Assembly: GCA_903896925.1 (NCBI GenBank)
Contig: CAITZM010000181.1
Coordinates: forward strand, 118,918 to 182,917
DNA from: an uncultured Lentisphaerota bacterium
GTDB taxonomy: Bacteria > Verrucomicrobiota > Kiritimatiellia > CAIQIC01
Length of the DNA: 64,000 nucleotides
Direction of reading: 5' to 3'
Numbering within the stretch: position 1 is the first letter of the stretch; every line of letters starts with the position of its first letter. The position numbers and the translations under genes were made by a program. Below are positions 16,442-26,300 of this stretch, in pieces. A model generated the notes under the pieces. The model was given only the letters and a program-made list of their open reading frames with translations. It was not told where the DNA came from and searched no databases.

Positions 16442-17761
16442 CTATGGGGCGGACTGTTTCAGATAGGCCAGCACGGCGTCGCGCACGCCGGCCTCATATT
16501 CGGCGCGGCTGATGTGGCCGGTGTCGAGGTGGTTCCAGATGCGCTTGGGCTGCGGGAGCTGGTTGAAGGCGGCGTAGACGCCGGTCGGCGGGCAAACGAT
16601 GTCGATGAAGCCGACGGTGACGAACGACTGCGCATGGGACCGCGCCGAGAAGTTGACCGCGTCGTAGTAGCGCACGGCTGCCACGGCCTTGGGGTCGGGC
16701 TTTTCGGTCTCGTTGGGGATCAGGCGCGGCCAGCCGTTGATCCGGCCCTGCGTGATGCCGGTGTGGTCGCAGAAGGCTGGAATCTCCGCGGCGACGAATG
16801 TGACGCGCGGATCGAGCCCGCCCGCGACAAGCGCCTGGCCGCCGCCCTGGCTGCGCCCGCAGACCACGAGGCGCTTGCCGTCCCATTCCGGCTGCGCGGT
16901 CACAACATCGAGCGCGCGCTGCAGACGCAGGTAGAGTTCACGGAAAAAGATGGCGTCGCGCGAGTCGCGTCCCTTCCAGAAATAATCCTTCAGTTCGCCG
17001 CGCAGAAGCGCCGCGTAAAACTCGCGCGGCTGGCCGTTCGGCAGCCCGTGGGCGCCGAAATCGAGCGCAAGAAACCCGTCCTGCGCCCACTTGGTCGCGG
17101 TCGGGAGCCGCGAGCTGGCGACGCCCGCGCCGTGCGTCAGCACGATGGCGGGCAGCGACTTCGCCGCCGCGCCCTTGGGCCGCGCGAGGTAGGCGGACAG
17201 TTTGCCAAGCGCGCTATCGGCCTGCAGGTCGAAACATTCGACCTCCGCGGCCGGCGAGGTCACCGGGGTCAGGCGCACGTTCGCCGGAACGGTGGCGAGC
17301 TGCTTTTTCTGCCCGGCCCAGAATGCGTCGAAGTCGTCCGGTGCGGGCAGGCTGGGCTTGATCTCCAGCGGATCGATCGCCGCGCCGGCGCGGCCGGTCG
17401 GGACCGATTCGCCCGGCAGGCTGAAATCCGCGCGGCATTGCAGGAAGCCGGGCTCGTCCAGCTTCCCGGAGAGCACGACGCGCCCGGCCTTCGTGACGCT
17501 GGTGCCTTCCTGTAAAGCCGGCTCCTTGCCGTCGCGTGAGATTTTCCATTTCACCTTCGCGCCGTCCAGCGGCTGGTTGCTGTGGGTCAGCAGGATGGTG
17601 AAGGTGACCTGCTCGCCGCGGTGATAAATGGGCTCGGCGCGGTCGGCGGTGACGTGCAGCGCATACGCGGTCGGCTTGAGCTGCCTGGCCTGCGCTCCGC
17701 CCAGCAGCACCAGCAGGGCGAGGCAGACCCGGCGCGAGATGAGGTGGTTCATGCGGTTCAT
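16442..17761 (-). CDS. Exported acetyl xylan esterase / dienelactone-hydrolase-like alpha/beta hydrolase
   Basis: 439 residues. The start at 17761 overlaps the stop of the upstream GH106 gene (ATGA); a second ATG nine bases in is possible. Signal peptide to about residue 25, an N-terminal beta-sandwich to about 130, then an alpha/beta-hydrolase domain. The nucleophile elbow is GRSQGGG near 304, with LTHGAG as oxyanion region and catalytic Asp/His expected in GFIDIVCPP and LDTGH. The sequence PAPDDFDAFW is the start typical of the AXE1 (cephalosporin-C deacetylase/acetyl xylan esterase) family. Likely removes acetyl groups from the glycan attacked by the coupled GH106 enzyme. Confidence 0.87.
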   Translation of the reverse strand: MNRMNHLISRRVCLALLVLLGGAQARQLKPTAYALHVTADRAEPIYHRGEQVTFTILLTHSNQPLDGAKVKWKISRDGKEPALQEGTSVTKAGRVVLSGKLDEPGFLQCRADFSLPGESVPTGRAGAAIDPLEIKPSLPAPDDFDAFWAGQKKQLATVPANVRLTPVTSPAAEVECFDLQADSALGKLSAYLARPKGAAAKSLPAIVLTHGAGVASSRLPTATKWAQDGFLALDFGAHGLPNGQPREFYAALLRGELKDYFWKGRDSRDAIFFRELYLRLQRALDVVTAQPEWDGKRLVVCGRSQGGGQALVAGGLDPRVTFVAAEIPAFCDHTGITQGRINGWPRLIPNETEKPDPKAVAAVRYYDAVNFSARSHAQSFVTVGFIDIVCPPTGVYAAFNQLPQPKRIWNHLDTGHISRAEYEAGVRDAVLAYLKQSAP

Positions 17762-20655
17762 CTTTCGGTTGAACGCCGGCTTTCGAGTTGCACCGGGCCG
17801 AGCAGGCCGGAGTCGAGCAACTGCGCCTCCTTCTCGTAGAGATGCCAGGTCGCGAACGTGAGCCGTTGACGCTGGCGCGTCAGTTCCGCGTTGCCCAACC
17901 ACGGCGGGAGTTCAGAGAGCCGCCCGATGGTGAACTTCGAGCCGGTGCATTCGTAGCGTGCGTCGGGCGGCAGGGCCTCGTCGCCGATGAGCCGGTTGAC
18001 CCAGCGGTTGGCGATGGCGATTTCCAGCGTGTTCTCGCCAGCGCGCACGAGGTCGGTGACGTCGAGCTCGAACGGAGCCGTCCACGCGACGCCGGCGCTC
18101 CGGCCGTTGAGCTTCACCGAGGCAACGTCACACACCTTGCCGAGCGAAAGAAAGAGATGGTTAAGGGTGGATGGAGGATGGAGGATGGAAGACTGCGCCG
18201 TGATTCTCCCTCCATTCCCCCTCAACCGTTTTCCATCAACCATCATCTTCGCCCGGTAGGTCGCTATGCCGGAGAAGTATTTCACGCCGGGATCGGGGTG
18301 CTGCGTCCACGAAACGAGCTGGTCCAGCTTGATCTCCGCCGGCGCGCCGCGGCCGGGCTGGAAGTTCACCTGCCATGGGCCCGTGATGGTCAGGGGCGCG
18401 GGCAGCTCCGCCACGGGTGGCACGGCGACGGGTGTATCGGCGGGCAGCGGGCGGCGGAAGACGACGAACGTCGAACCCGCGACGTCGAGCACGAGCGGCA
18501 GGCTGACGCGCCCGGCGTCGGCCTTGAAGTTGCGCGCATCCGAAATCTTCCCGGTGACCGGGTCCCAGATCTCCGGCGCCCGCGCACCTGAGCGGAAGTC
18601 CGCGGCGAGCTGGAGCGGCTTGCCGCTCTGGTTCGAGACGAAATAGAGGTCGCCCTCGGCGGTGGTGCGATGGAGATAATAGATTTCCGCCTCGTCGCCG
18701 TGTGCTGCAAAGGCAGCATCTGGTGCCAGCTTGAGGGCGTCGAGCGCAGCCTGCAGGGGTTCGCGCGGTGGGATGTGCGCAAAAACTTCGGCGACGAGCG
18801 CGCGCCATGCGGCCAGATGGTCGCGCTGGTCGAGCAGCCCGGCCGGTGCGGTCGGCGGCGGGCCAACGATGGCGGCCCCCTGCGCGAGAAACGTTTTCAA
18901 GCGCTGCAAGGTGGCCAGATCGGCCACCCACTTCTCCGGCAACACGAGCAGGCGGTAGGCAGGGCCGTGCGGCGAGCGAAATGCGCCGTCGCGCCACTCC
19001 AGCGTCGCGAGGTGGTGCGGATAGCAGACGTCGAAGTCGTAGCCGCGCGGCACTTCAAGCGCCTTCTTGGAGGCGAAGTAACCGACCTCGCCATCGGTGA
19101 GCAGCAGGAGGTCCGCCGCCGTGTGGCCCTGCTGGAGCAGGAACTGGCAGCGTGCGAGGTAACCCATCCACGCATCGGCCATGGGCCACCAGGTGTTCAG
19201 CCGCCCGAAGTGCGTGCCGTAGCGGCCGAGCGTGAAGCCCGGCGCAATGCCGGCATAGGGCTGGTGGACATAGGTGTGAAAAATAAACCGGTTGATGCCC
19301 GCGGCGAAGGCACCGTCGCCGCAGGCCTTCAAGGTCGCGGGCGTCGCGAGCCAGCGACCGTCCTCGGGTTTGGCGGTGAACGCCTCCGCGCCGACGATCC
19401 GGCGGCCGAGCAGGTTCGCGACGGAGGCGATCTGCTTCATGTTGCCGAAACGTGGCCGCGCGTCCGGCATCCAGAACTCGTTCATCGGCACATCGGTGTG
19501 CTCGTTGCAAAGGAACGGATTCAGCGGCCCGCCCTGCGCCTCGGCGTAGACCTGCAGCCCGTGCGCGTGCGCCAGCCGCTGCATCGTGCCTAAATATTTT
19601 TCCGCCACCAGATCGGCGATGATACCGCGGAAGTCGCGCAGGAACGCCTCCGACTGTGCGGCCGAGCCGACTGTGCGGCCGGTCAGCACCGGCAGCCACG
19701 GCACGAGGTCGTAGCCCTTGCGCTGCAGGAAATCCTGAGGCAGCGCGGCACTCCAGTTTTGGTAGCCTCCTTCGAAGCTGTCAAAAAGGATACCGCGCAG
19801 GCCCTTGCCGGCCTGCGGTCCGGCCTCGCGGAGGATGCGGCCGAGCGACTGCTCGAACTGGAACTTTACAATCTCCTCGTCCAGCTTGTCGCACTCCTGC
19901 CCGTGGCCCTCAGGCTGCGCCGGATGATTCATGCTGCCGGTCGTCGTATAGCCGAACCGCAAAATCGTCCAGCGGCCGGCGGGTAGATCGCAATGCAGGA
20001 GACCGTTGGTATTCATGGATGACGTGAGCACCAGCAAGCGGTCGGCCGCGATAGGTATTGCCTTCGGATCCAGCTTCACCGCCGCCACGGACTTGAGCGA
20101 GGGCTCCTCCTTGACCGTGGCCTTGGTGCCGGCCGGGAAGGCGAGCACGGCCGCGTCGCGGTAGAAATCGAGCTTCGCCGTAGGTCGCTTTAGCTGCGCA
20201 CTCACGGCCGGCCCGCCTTCGGCCTCGGTCTCGGTCCAGACGTAGCGCTTCATGCCGCGCTCCGGCGTGATCCAAGGCCCGCCGCTGCCCGACCAGCCGG
20301 GCGAGTTCATCAGGTCGAGCTCGAGGCCCAGTTCGCCGGCGGTGCGGACCGCATATTGCACGTGTTCATGCCAGACGTCGGTGCCGTAGCGGACCGGGCC
20401 GGGCGGCAGGTAGATGCTCACGTCGAGCATCTGCGCGCCGCCGATGCCGACGCGCTTCATATCCTCGAGGTCGGCGCGGATGCCGGCCTTGGTGATGTTG
20501 CCGTTGATCCAGTGCCACCAGACCAGCGGCCTGGCCGCGGACGGCGGCCGGACAAATCCGTCCGACAGTGGAAGGTGCTCCACCCCGGCAGCCAGGCAGC
20601 GGCCGGCGCAAAGCACGGTGGCAGCCGCAAGCGCCAGTTTTCCGTGTGTGTGCAT
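17758..20655 (-). CDS. Secreted GH106-type alpha-L-rhamnosidase
   Basis: 965 residues from ATG 20655 (AGGA nine bases upstream); ATG 20664 adds three residues. Signal peptide about 1-23. The catalytic region opens with PPSAARPLVWWHWINGN near residue 40 and VGIGGAQMLDVS, then GWSGSGGPWI, hallmarks of the GH106 family, which releases L-rhamnose from plant and bacterial glycans. The C-terminus (from about 760) is a beta-sandwich ending in DVTDLVRAGENTLEI and NRWVNRLIGDEALPP. Residues about 805-833 come from an 87-bp dispersed repeat inserted in frame. It lies downstream of an AraC regulator and is coupled to an esterase. Confidence 0.87.
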   Translation of the reverse strand: MHTHGKLALAAATVLCAGRCLAAGVEHLPLSDGFVRPPSAARPLVWWHWINGNITKAGIRADLEDMKRVGIGGAQMLDVSIYLPPGPVRYGTDVWHEHVQYAVRTAGELGLELDLMNSPGWSGSGGPWITPERGMKRYVWTETEAEGGPAVSAQLKRPTAKLDFYRDAAVLAFPAGTKATVKEEPSLKSVAAVKLDPKAIPIAADRLLVLTSSMNTNGLLHCDLPAGRWTILRFGYTTTGSMNHPAQPEGHGQECDKLDEEIVKFQFEQSLGRILREAGPQAGKGLRGILFDSFEGGYQNWSAALPQDFLQRKGYDLVPWLPVLTGRTVGSAAQSEAFLRDFRGIIADLVAEKYLGTMQRLAHAHGLQVYAEAQGGPLNPFLCNEHTDVPMNEFWMPDARPRFGNMKQIASVANLLGRRIVGAEAFTAKPEDGRWLATPATLKACGDGAFAAGINRFIFHTYVHQPYAGIAPGFTLGRYGTHFGRLNTWWPMADAWMGYLARCQFLLQQGHTAADLLLLTDGEVGYFASKKALEVPRGYDFDVCYPHHLATLEWRDGAFRSPHGPAYRLLVLPEKWVADLATLQRLKTFLAQGAAIVGPPPTAPAGLLDQRDHLAAWRALVAEVFAHIPPREPLQAALDALKLAPDAAFAAHGDEAEIYYLHRTTAEGDLYFVSNQSGKPLQLAADFRSGARAPEIWDPVTGKISDARNFKADAGRVSLPLVLDVAGSTFVVFRRPLPADTPVAVPPVAELPAPLTITGPWQVNFQPGRGAPAEIKLDQLVSWTQHPDPGVKYFSGIATYRAKMMVDGKRLRGNGGRITAQSSILHPPSTLNHLFLSLGKVCDVASVKLNGRSAGVAWTAPFELDVTDLVRAGENTLEIAIANRWVNRLIGDEALPPDARYECTGSKFTIGRLSELPPWLGNAELTRQRQRLTFATWHLYEKEAQLLDSGLLGPVQLESRRSTER
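18157..18243 (-). repeat. In-frame dispersed repeat inside GH106 gene (copy 1)
   Basis: 87 bp, a multiple of three. On the coding strand it begins ATGGTTGATGGAAAA and ends with CCATC repeats and TTAACCAT, forming an imperfect inverted repeat. It encodes MVDGKRL...PPSTLNH. The same type of element occurs at the same protein position in the second GH106 gene (26767-26850). Confidence 0.7.
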
Positions 20656-20816
20656 CAAGCGCATCCTATCGTCCACCCCCCTTTCGCAACAGCGTAAAGC
20701 GCGTGTGCGGACAAGAAATTGCAGGGTGCCGCGGAGTCTTCCCTGGCCGTTGCCCCGGCCGGGAGTTGCACCGGAAATGAGGCGGCGAGCCCGAGAGCGG
20801 GGCGGCCACGAAAATC

Positions 20817-21737
20817 TCAGGAGGTTTTTCGTCCAGCCCCTGGAGACGCGCGGCCCTCGGCACACCGCTGCCGCCAGCGCAGGGGCGCGAGGCCGGTGCT
20901 CTTCTTGAATTCCGCCGAGAGATGGAACGGCGAGTGATAGCCCATGCGCTCGGCGATTTCCTGGATGGTCAGACCCGAATGGCGCAACAGTTCCTGGACG
21001 CGGCGCAGGCGCAACGCCTGAACGTAGGGCTTGGGCGCCAGGCCCGTGTGTTGACGGAAGCACCGGCGGAAATGCGAATAGCCCATGCCCAGTCCGCGCG
21101 CGAACTCGCGCAAGGGCGGCAGCCGCTCGCATTGTTCCATCAAGAGGATTTGCGCCTTGCGCATCAGTGCCTGCCGGCGCGCGGGTGTGCCGCCACGTTG
21201 CTGCGCAAGCCCCTGGAGAAGGGCCAATATTTGCAGGCCGGTGGTCGCCAGCCGGCCGGCGAATTCCGCCGGCTGGTCTTGCGCGAGCAGATGGCAGCGG
21301 TCCAACAATTCGGCCAGTTCAGGCTGCGGGCCCGGACGCATGACGGCGCGCCGCGGCTGAAACACGGGGAGGCGCCGCAAGGGTCCGAGGAGCGGGCCAT
21401 CGAGTTCGATCCAGCTTTCCACCCAGCCGGTCTGCGGGTCCGGCGCATAGCGGTGCCAGATGCCGGGGAGCAGGACAAACACATCGCCGGCCTTGATGCG
21501 CCGCCGTCCCGTGGGCTGCGATTCGAACCAGCCGCACCCTTCCAGGATCAACACGACCTGCCAGACGTCCAGCACCCGGCCGTGTTGCCAGGTGAACAGG
21601 TGGTCGGCGGGGTGCCGGGCGGCCCGGCCCGGATATTCCGTGCCGGGCGGCACACGCGTGAAACCGGCGGCGGTCACCGCCGCGCCCCACAGCGGCGTGG
21701 CGTTGGGCCTGGGCAGATACAGGAAATAGTCGCGCAT
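20817..21737 (-). CDS. AraC/XylS-family transcriptional regulator
   Basis: 306 residues from ATG 21737 (MRDYFLYLPRPN); the frame extends much further upstream but only across the divergent isomerase gene. The N-terminal half is a cupin-type sensor (IKAGDVFVLLPGIWHRYAPD near residue 90-110) and the C-terminal 100 residues carry two helix-turn-helix units (LPPLREFARGLGMGYSHFRR, LTIQEIAERMGYHSPFHLSA) of the AraC class. It is divergent from the sugar isomerase and upstream of the first GH106 gene, so it most likely controls both in response to a released sugar. Confidence 0.92.
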   Translation of the reverse strand: MRDYFLYLPRPNATPLWGAAVTAAGFTRVPPGTEYPGRAARHPADHLFTWQHGRVLDVWQVVLILEGCGWFESQPTGRRRIKAGDVFVLLPGIWHRYAPDPQTGWVESWIELDGPLLGPLRRLPVFQPRRAVMRPGPQPELAELLDRCHLLAQDQPAEFAGRLATTGLQILALLQGLAQQRGGTPARRQALMRKAQILLMEQCERLPPLREFARGLGMGYSHFRRCFRQHTGLAPKPYVQALRLRRVQELLRHSGLTIQEIAERMGYHSPFHLSAEFKKSTGLAPLRWRQRCAEGRASPGAGRKTS

Positions 21738-21751
21738 AAAAGGACGGGCAG

Positions 21752-21780
21752 TATTTACATGAAATTGAGCAGTTGTGCAA
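21752..21780 (-). promoter_or_regulatory. Probable promoter of the AraC-family gene
   Basis: Read on the minus strand, TTGCAC (21775-21780), a 17-base spacer and TAAATA (21752-21757). The start codon is 14 bases downstream of the -10 box. A weaker divergent -10 (TATAGT, 21804-21809) faces the isomerase gene. Confidence 0.5.
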
Positions 21781-21854
21781 TTCCCAGGGCGCGGCGCAGA
21801 ACCTATAGTGACACCGTGACGGCGTACTGCCGTCGTGGCGAAAGGATGCGCAAG

Positions 21855-23282
21855 ATGAAAGCACCTGCAGTGAAGCTGGGTTTGTTTGGCATCGGTCTCG
21901 ACACCTACTGGCCGCAGTTCAAGGGCCTGCGAGAGCGGCTCGTCGGTTATCAGGACGTGATCGGGCAACGGCTCGCCGGCGCTGGCGTCGAAGTGGTGGA
22001 CGCCGGTTTGGTGGATAGCCCGGCCAAGGCGCGCGCCGCGGCGGAGCTGTTCCGGCGCGAGGGCGTCGAGGCGATTTTTCTCTATATTGCCACCTACGCT
22101 TTGAGTTCCACCGTGCTGCCGGTCGTGCAGCAGGCGCACGTGCCGGTGATCGTGCTCAACCTCCAACCCGTCCCGCAGCTGGACTACGAAAAGTTCAACG
22201 CGCTGGGCGATCGCGGCCTGATGACCGGCATCTGGCTGGAGCATTGCCAGTCGTGCAGCGCGCCGGAGATCGCGTGCGTGTTCAACCGCGCGGGCATTGC
22301 CTATCACCTGGTCACGGGCCACCTGCAGGATGACGAGGCCTGGCGCGAGATCGGCGACTGGGTCGCCGCCGCCAAGGTCGCGGCCGCCATGCGGAACAAC
22401 CGGGTCGGCGTGCTGGGTCATTACTACTGCGGGATGCTCGATGTCTATTCCGACCTGACCCAGCAGTCGGCGGTGTTCGGCAACCACTTTGAGCTGGTCG
22501 AAATGTGCGAACTGCATGCGCTGCGGGAGCAGGTGACCAAGGCGCAGGTCGCGACGAAGCTCAAGGAGTTCCGCGCGCAGTTCGCCGTGTCCAAGGAATG
22601 CAAGGCGGCTGAAGTGCGGCGCGCCGCCCAAACCTCCTGTGCGCTCGATGCGCTGGTGGCGAAGCACCAGTTGGGGTCGCTGGCCTACTACTATGAAAGC
22701 GTGGCGGGTCATCCCTACCAGGACATCGTCACCAGCGTCATCGCCGGCAACACGCTGCTCACCGGCCGGCACGTGCCCGTCGCCGGCGAGTGCGAGGTGA
22801 AAAACGTGCAGGCGATGAAGATCATGGATTGCTTCGGCGCGGGCGGCTCGTTCAGCGAATTCTATCTGGCGGATTTCAAGGACGACGTGGTCTATCTCGG
22901 CCACGATGGGCCGGCGCACTTCGCCATCGCCGAGGGCCAGGTCGGGCTGGTGCCGCTGCCGGTCTATCACGGCAAGCCCGGCCAGGGGCTCTCGATCCAA
23001 ATGACCGTGAAGCACGGACCGGTCACGCTGCTGTCCGTGGTCCAGGGCGCGGGCGGCACATTATCCCTGCTCGTCGCCGAGGGCGAGAGCGTGCCCGGCC
23101 CCGTGCTCCAGATCGGCAACACCAACAGCCGCTACCGCTTCAGCCTCGGCGCCAAGGCGTTCATGAACGCCTGGTCCAAGGCCGGCCCGGCGCATCATTG
23201 CGCCATCGGCGTCGGCCATCGCGCCGCGCAACTCGAAAAGCTTGGCGCCCTGCTGCGGCTGGAGGTACACCGTGTCTGCTGA
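21855..23282 (+). CDS. L-arabinose/L-fucose isomerase-family sugar isomerase
   Basis: 475 residues from ATG 21855, with AAGGA eight bases upstream; an ATG nine bases earlier has no such site. The fold is that of L-arabinose isomerase (AraA): an N-terminal Rossmann-like segment (KLGLFGIGLDTYWPQF), a middle region YYCGMLDVYSDLTQ, and the C-terminal half with ITS-like metal-site region (YYESVAGHPYQDI, CEVKNVQAMKIMDCFGAGGSFSEFY, YLGHDGPAHFA). It likely converts an aldose such as L-rhamnose, L-fucose or L-arabinose to the ketose in the cytoplasm; the context of GH106 and GH29 enzymes favours a deoxysugar. Exact substrate cannot be read from sequence. Confidence 0.8.
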   Translation: MKAPAVKLGLFGIGLDTYWPQFKGLRERLVGYQDVIGQRLAGAGVEVVDAGLVDSPAKARAAAELFRREGVEAIFLYIATYALSSTVLPVVQQAHVPVIVLNLQPVPQLDYEKFNALGDRGLMTGIWLEHCQSCSAPEIACVFNRAGIAYHLVTGHLQDDEAWREIGDWVAAAKVAAAMRNNRVGVLGHYYCGMLDVYSDLTQQSAVFGNHFELVEMCELHALREQVTKAQVATKLKEFRAQFAVSKECKAAEVRRAAQTSCALDALVAKHQLGSLAYYYESVAGHPYQDIVTSVIAGNTLLTGRHVPVAGECEVKNVQAMKIMDCFGAGGSFSEFYLADFKDDVVYLGHDGPAHFAIAEGQVGLVPLPVYHGKPGQGLSIQMTVKHGPVTLLSVVQGAGGTLSLLVAEGESVPGPVLQIGNTNSRYRFSLGAKAFMNAWSKAGPAHHCAIGVGHRAAQLEKLGALLRLEVHRVC

Positions 23283-23313
23283 ACGAAACCGGATGTCCAC
23301 AAAGGTGTAATAC

Positions 23314-26300
23314 ATGAAGACAATAATCTGCCTGCTGCAGGCGGCGCTAGGTTTGGTGTCCACCGCGCTGGCCGCGGATGAGCTCGCGCAAAGCTTCGCC
23401 CAGCCGCCGCCCTCGGCGCGGCCGTGGGTCTATTGGTTCCCGCTCTCGGGCAACCTTTCGAGCAACGGCATCACCGCCGACCTCGAGGCGATGGCGCGCG
23501 TCGGCATCGGCGGTGTGCTGTACATGGAGACGGACCAGGGTACGCCGAAAGGGCCGGCGGATTTCGGCGGCCCGCTGTGGCGCGGCCTGATCAAGCACGC
23601 GACCACCGAGGCAAACCGGCTCGGCCTCGAGATCAACATGAACAACGACGCCGGCTGGTGCGGCAGCGGCGGGCCGTGGATCACGCCGGCACTTTCGATG
23701 CAGAAGGTGGTCTGGTCGGAAACCGAGGTCATCGGCCCGCAGCGCCTCGAGCGCGCGCTGCCGCAGCCGAAGGCGACGCTGGAGTATTACCGCGACATCG
23801 CGTTGTTCGCCTACCCGACGCCCGCGGAACATTTTTCCATCCCCTTGTTGAGCGGCAAATCCTCGGCAACGCGCGCCGAGATCGCACCGCGCGCCGACTA
23901 TGCGACCGTGCCGCCGCAGGCCGTCGTGGCGCGCGACAAACTGATCGACCTCACCGCCAAGCTTGGTGCCGACGGCACACTCGCGTGGGATGTCCCCGCC
24001 GGCAAGTGGACGGTTTTGCGCATCGGTCATACGACGACAGGCAAGGACAATCACCCGGCCCCCGAGCCGGGCCGCGGCCTCGAGAGCGACAAGTTGAGCG
24101 CAACGGCGACGAAGGTGCATTTCGACGGGCTGATGCAAAAGCTCATTGACGACGACGGGCCGCTCGCCGGGCAGACACTGGTGGCGACGCACATCGACAG
24201 TTGGGAGACGCACTCGCAAAACTGGACGGCGACGTTCCGCGCCGATTTCCAGCGGCTGCGCGGCTACGATCCGCTGCCGTTGCTGCCGGTGATGACCGGC
24301 CGCGTCGTGGACAGCCTCGAAATCTCGGAGCGTTTCCTGTGGGACGTGCGCCTGACCGTCCACGAGCTGCTGATGCAGAACTACGCGACGTGCATGCGCG
24401 AGCTGGCGCACCGGCACGGGCTGCGACTTTCCATCGAGGCCTATGGCGACGGTCCCTACGACAACCTCGCCTACGGCGGACAGGCCGATGAGCCGATGGC
24501 GGAATTCTGGTCGTGGAACCGGTTCGGCGCGGCGAACTCCTGCACGGAGATGTCATCCGCGGCGCATGTCTACGGCAAGAAAATCCTCGGCGCCGAGGCC
24601 TTCACCGCCACCGACAAGGAAAAATGGCAAGGGCACCCGGCAAACATCAAGGACCTCGGCGACTGGGCGTTCTGCGAGGGCATCAACCGCTTCGTGTTCC
24701 ACCGCTACGCCGCGCAGCCGTGGCTCAATTGCGCGCCAGGCATCTCGATGGGTCCATGGGGCCTGCACTATGAACGCACACAAACCTGGTGGGAGCAGTC
24801 AAAGGCGTGGCACGCCTATCTCGCGCGCTGCCAGTACCTGCTGCAGCAGGGCCTGTTCGTCGCCGACCTCTGCTTCATGGAGCCGGAAGGTTCACCGCTG
24901 GGCTTTCGTTCGCCGGTGAAGAGCGGCCACGACCGGCCCGGCTACAACTTCGACGGTTGCCCGACGGAAGTCGTGCTCACGCGCATGAGCGTGAAGGATG
25001 GCCGCCTCGTGCTGCCCGACGGCATGAGCTACCGCATGCTCGTGCTGCCCCAGGTCGAGGTGATGTCGCCGCAGTTGCTCGGCAAGATCAAGGAGCTGGT
25101 CACCGCCGGCGCGACGATCGTCGGCGCGCCGCCGGTCAAGGCGCCGGGCCTGGTGGGTTATCCGCAGAGCGATGCGGCGGTGCAGCAGCTCGCCGCCGAA
25201 TTGTGGGGCGGCGGCGCGGCCCCCGCCGAACCGACGGAACGGAAAATCGGCCGGGGCAAAATCATCTGGGGCGGCGAATTCCGCACGCCGAAAGCCGCGC
25301 CGCAGGAACTCAAGCCGGTTGCGAATCTCACCGGCGCCAAGTGGATCTGGTTCAACGAAGGCCGGCCCGCGCAGTCCGCGCCGCCGGGCCAGCGTTATTT
25401 CCGCCGTGTGTTCACGTTGGACGGGCCGGCGCAAGCGGCGACGCTGACGATGACGGTGGACAACGTGTTCGAGTGCTGGATCAACGGCAAGCGCGTATGC
25501 GACAGCCAAGAGTACAAGAACGCCACCGTCGCGAATGTCGCGAAGCTGCTCAAGCCCGGCCAGAACATCATCGCCGTGCTCGCGGAGAACACCACCGACG
25601 CGCCGAATCCCGCCGGCCTGATCGGCTCGCTGAAGATCAACAGGGGCAAGCAGCAGCAGGTCATCGCGACGGACGGCCAGTGGGAAGTTGCGCAGCACAT
25701 CGCCGATAACTGGAAGACCTCGGCCGCGGCCGCAAAAAACTGGAGTGCGGCTCTGGAACTCGGCCCGCTCGGCATGCAGCCGTGGGGCGACATCGTCGAG
25801 CCGCAGTCGGGCGCGAACGGCGGCGATCCGATTCCGAACATCGCGAACGTGATGCCGCTGCTCGAGCGCGCCGGCGTGCCGCCGGATTTCGCGTTCAGCT
25901 CCACCGACCCGACGGCGGGCCTGCGCTACATCCACAAAGCGATCGGCGACATCGATGTCTATTTCGTCGCCAACAAAAACCAGCATGACGCCGAGGCGGT
26001 CTGCTCGTTCCGGGTCACCGGCAAGCAACCGGAAATCTGGCGGCCCGACACCGGACGCACCGAACTGGCCGCCTGTTATGAGAGCAAAGGCGGCGTGACG
26101 CAGCTACCCTTGCGCTTCGAACCGAGCGGTTCGCTGTTTGTCATCTTCCGCCCCGGCGCGCCGGCGTGCGATCCCGCGGTCGCGTTCACGCGCAACGGCG
26201 CGCCCATCAGTGCGCAGGACAACGGCGGCAAGATCGAAATCCAGCAGGCGACCTACGGCGTGCCGGGCGACGCTGCGCAGACGCGCGACGTGAAGGCGAA

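Noticed and set aside
20665..21132. N-terminal extension of the first GH106 frame
   Set aside because: It overlaps the AraC gene and lacks protein-like composition; a signal peptide begins at 20655 or 20664.
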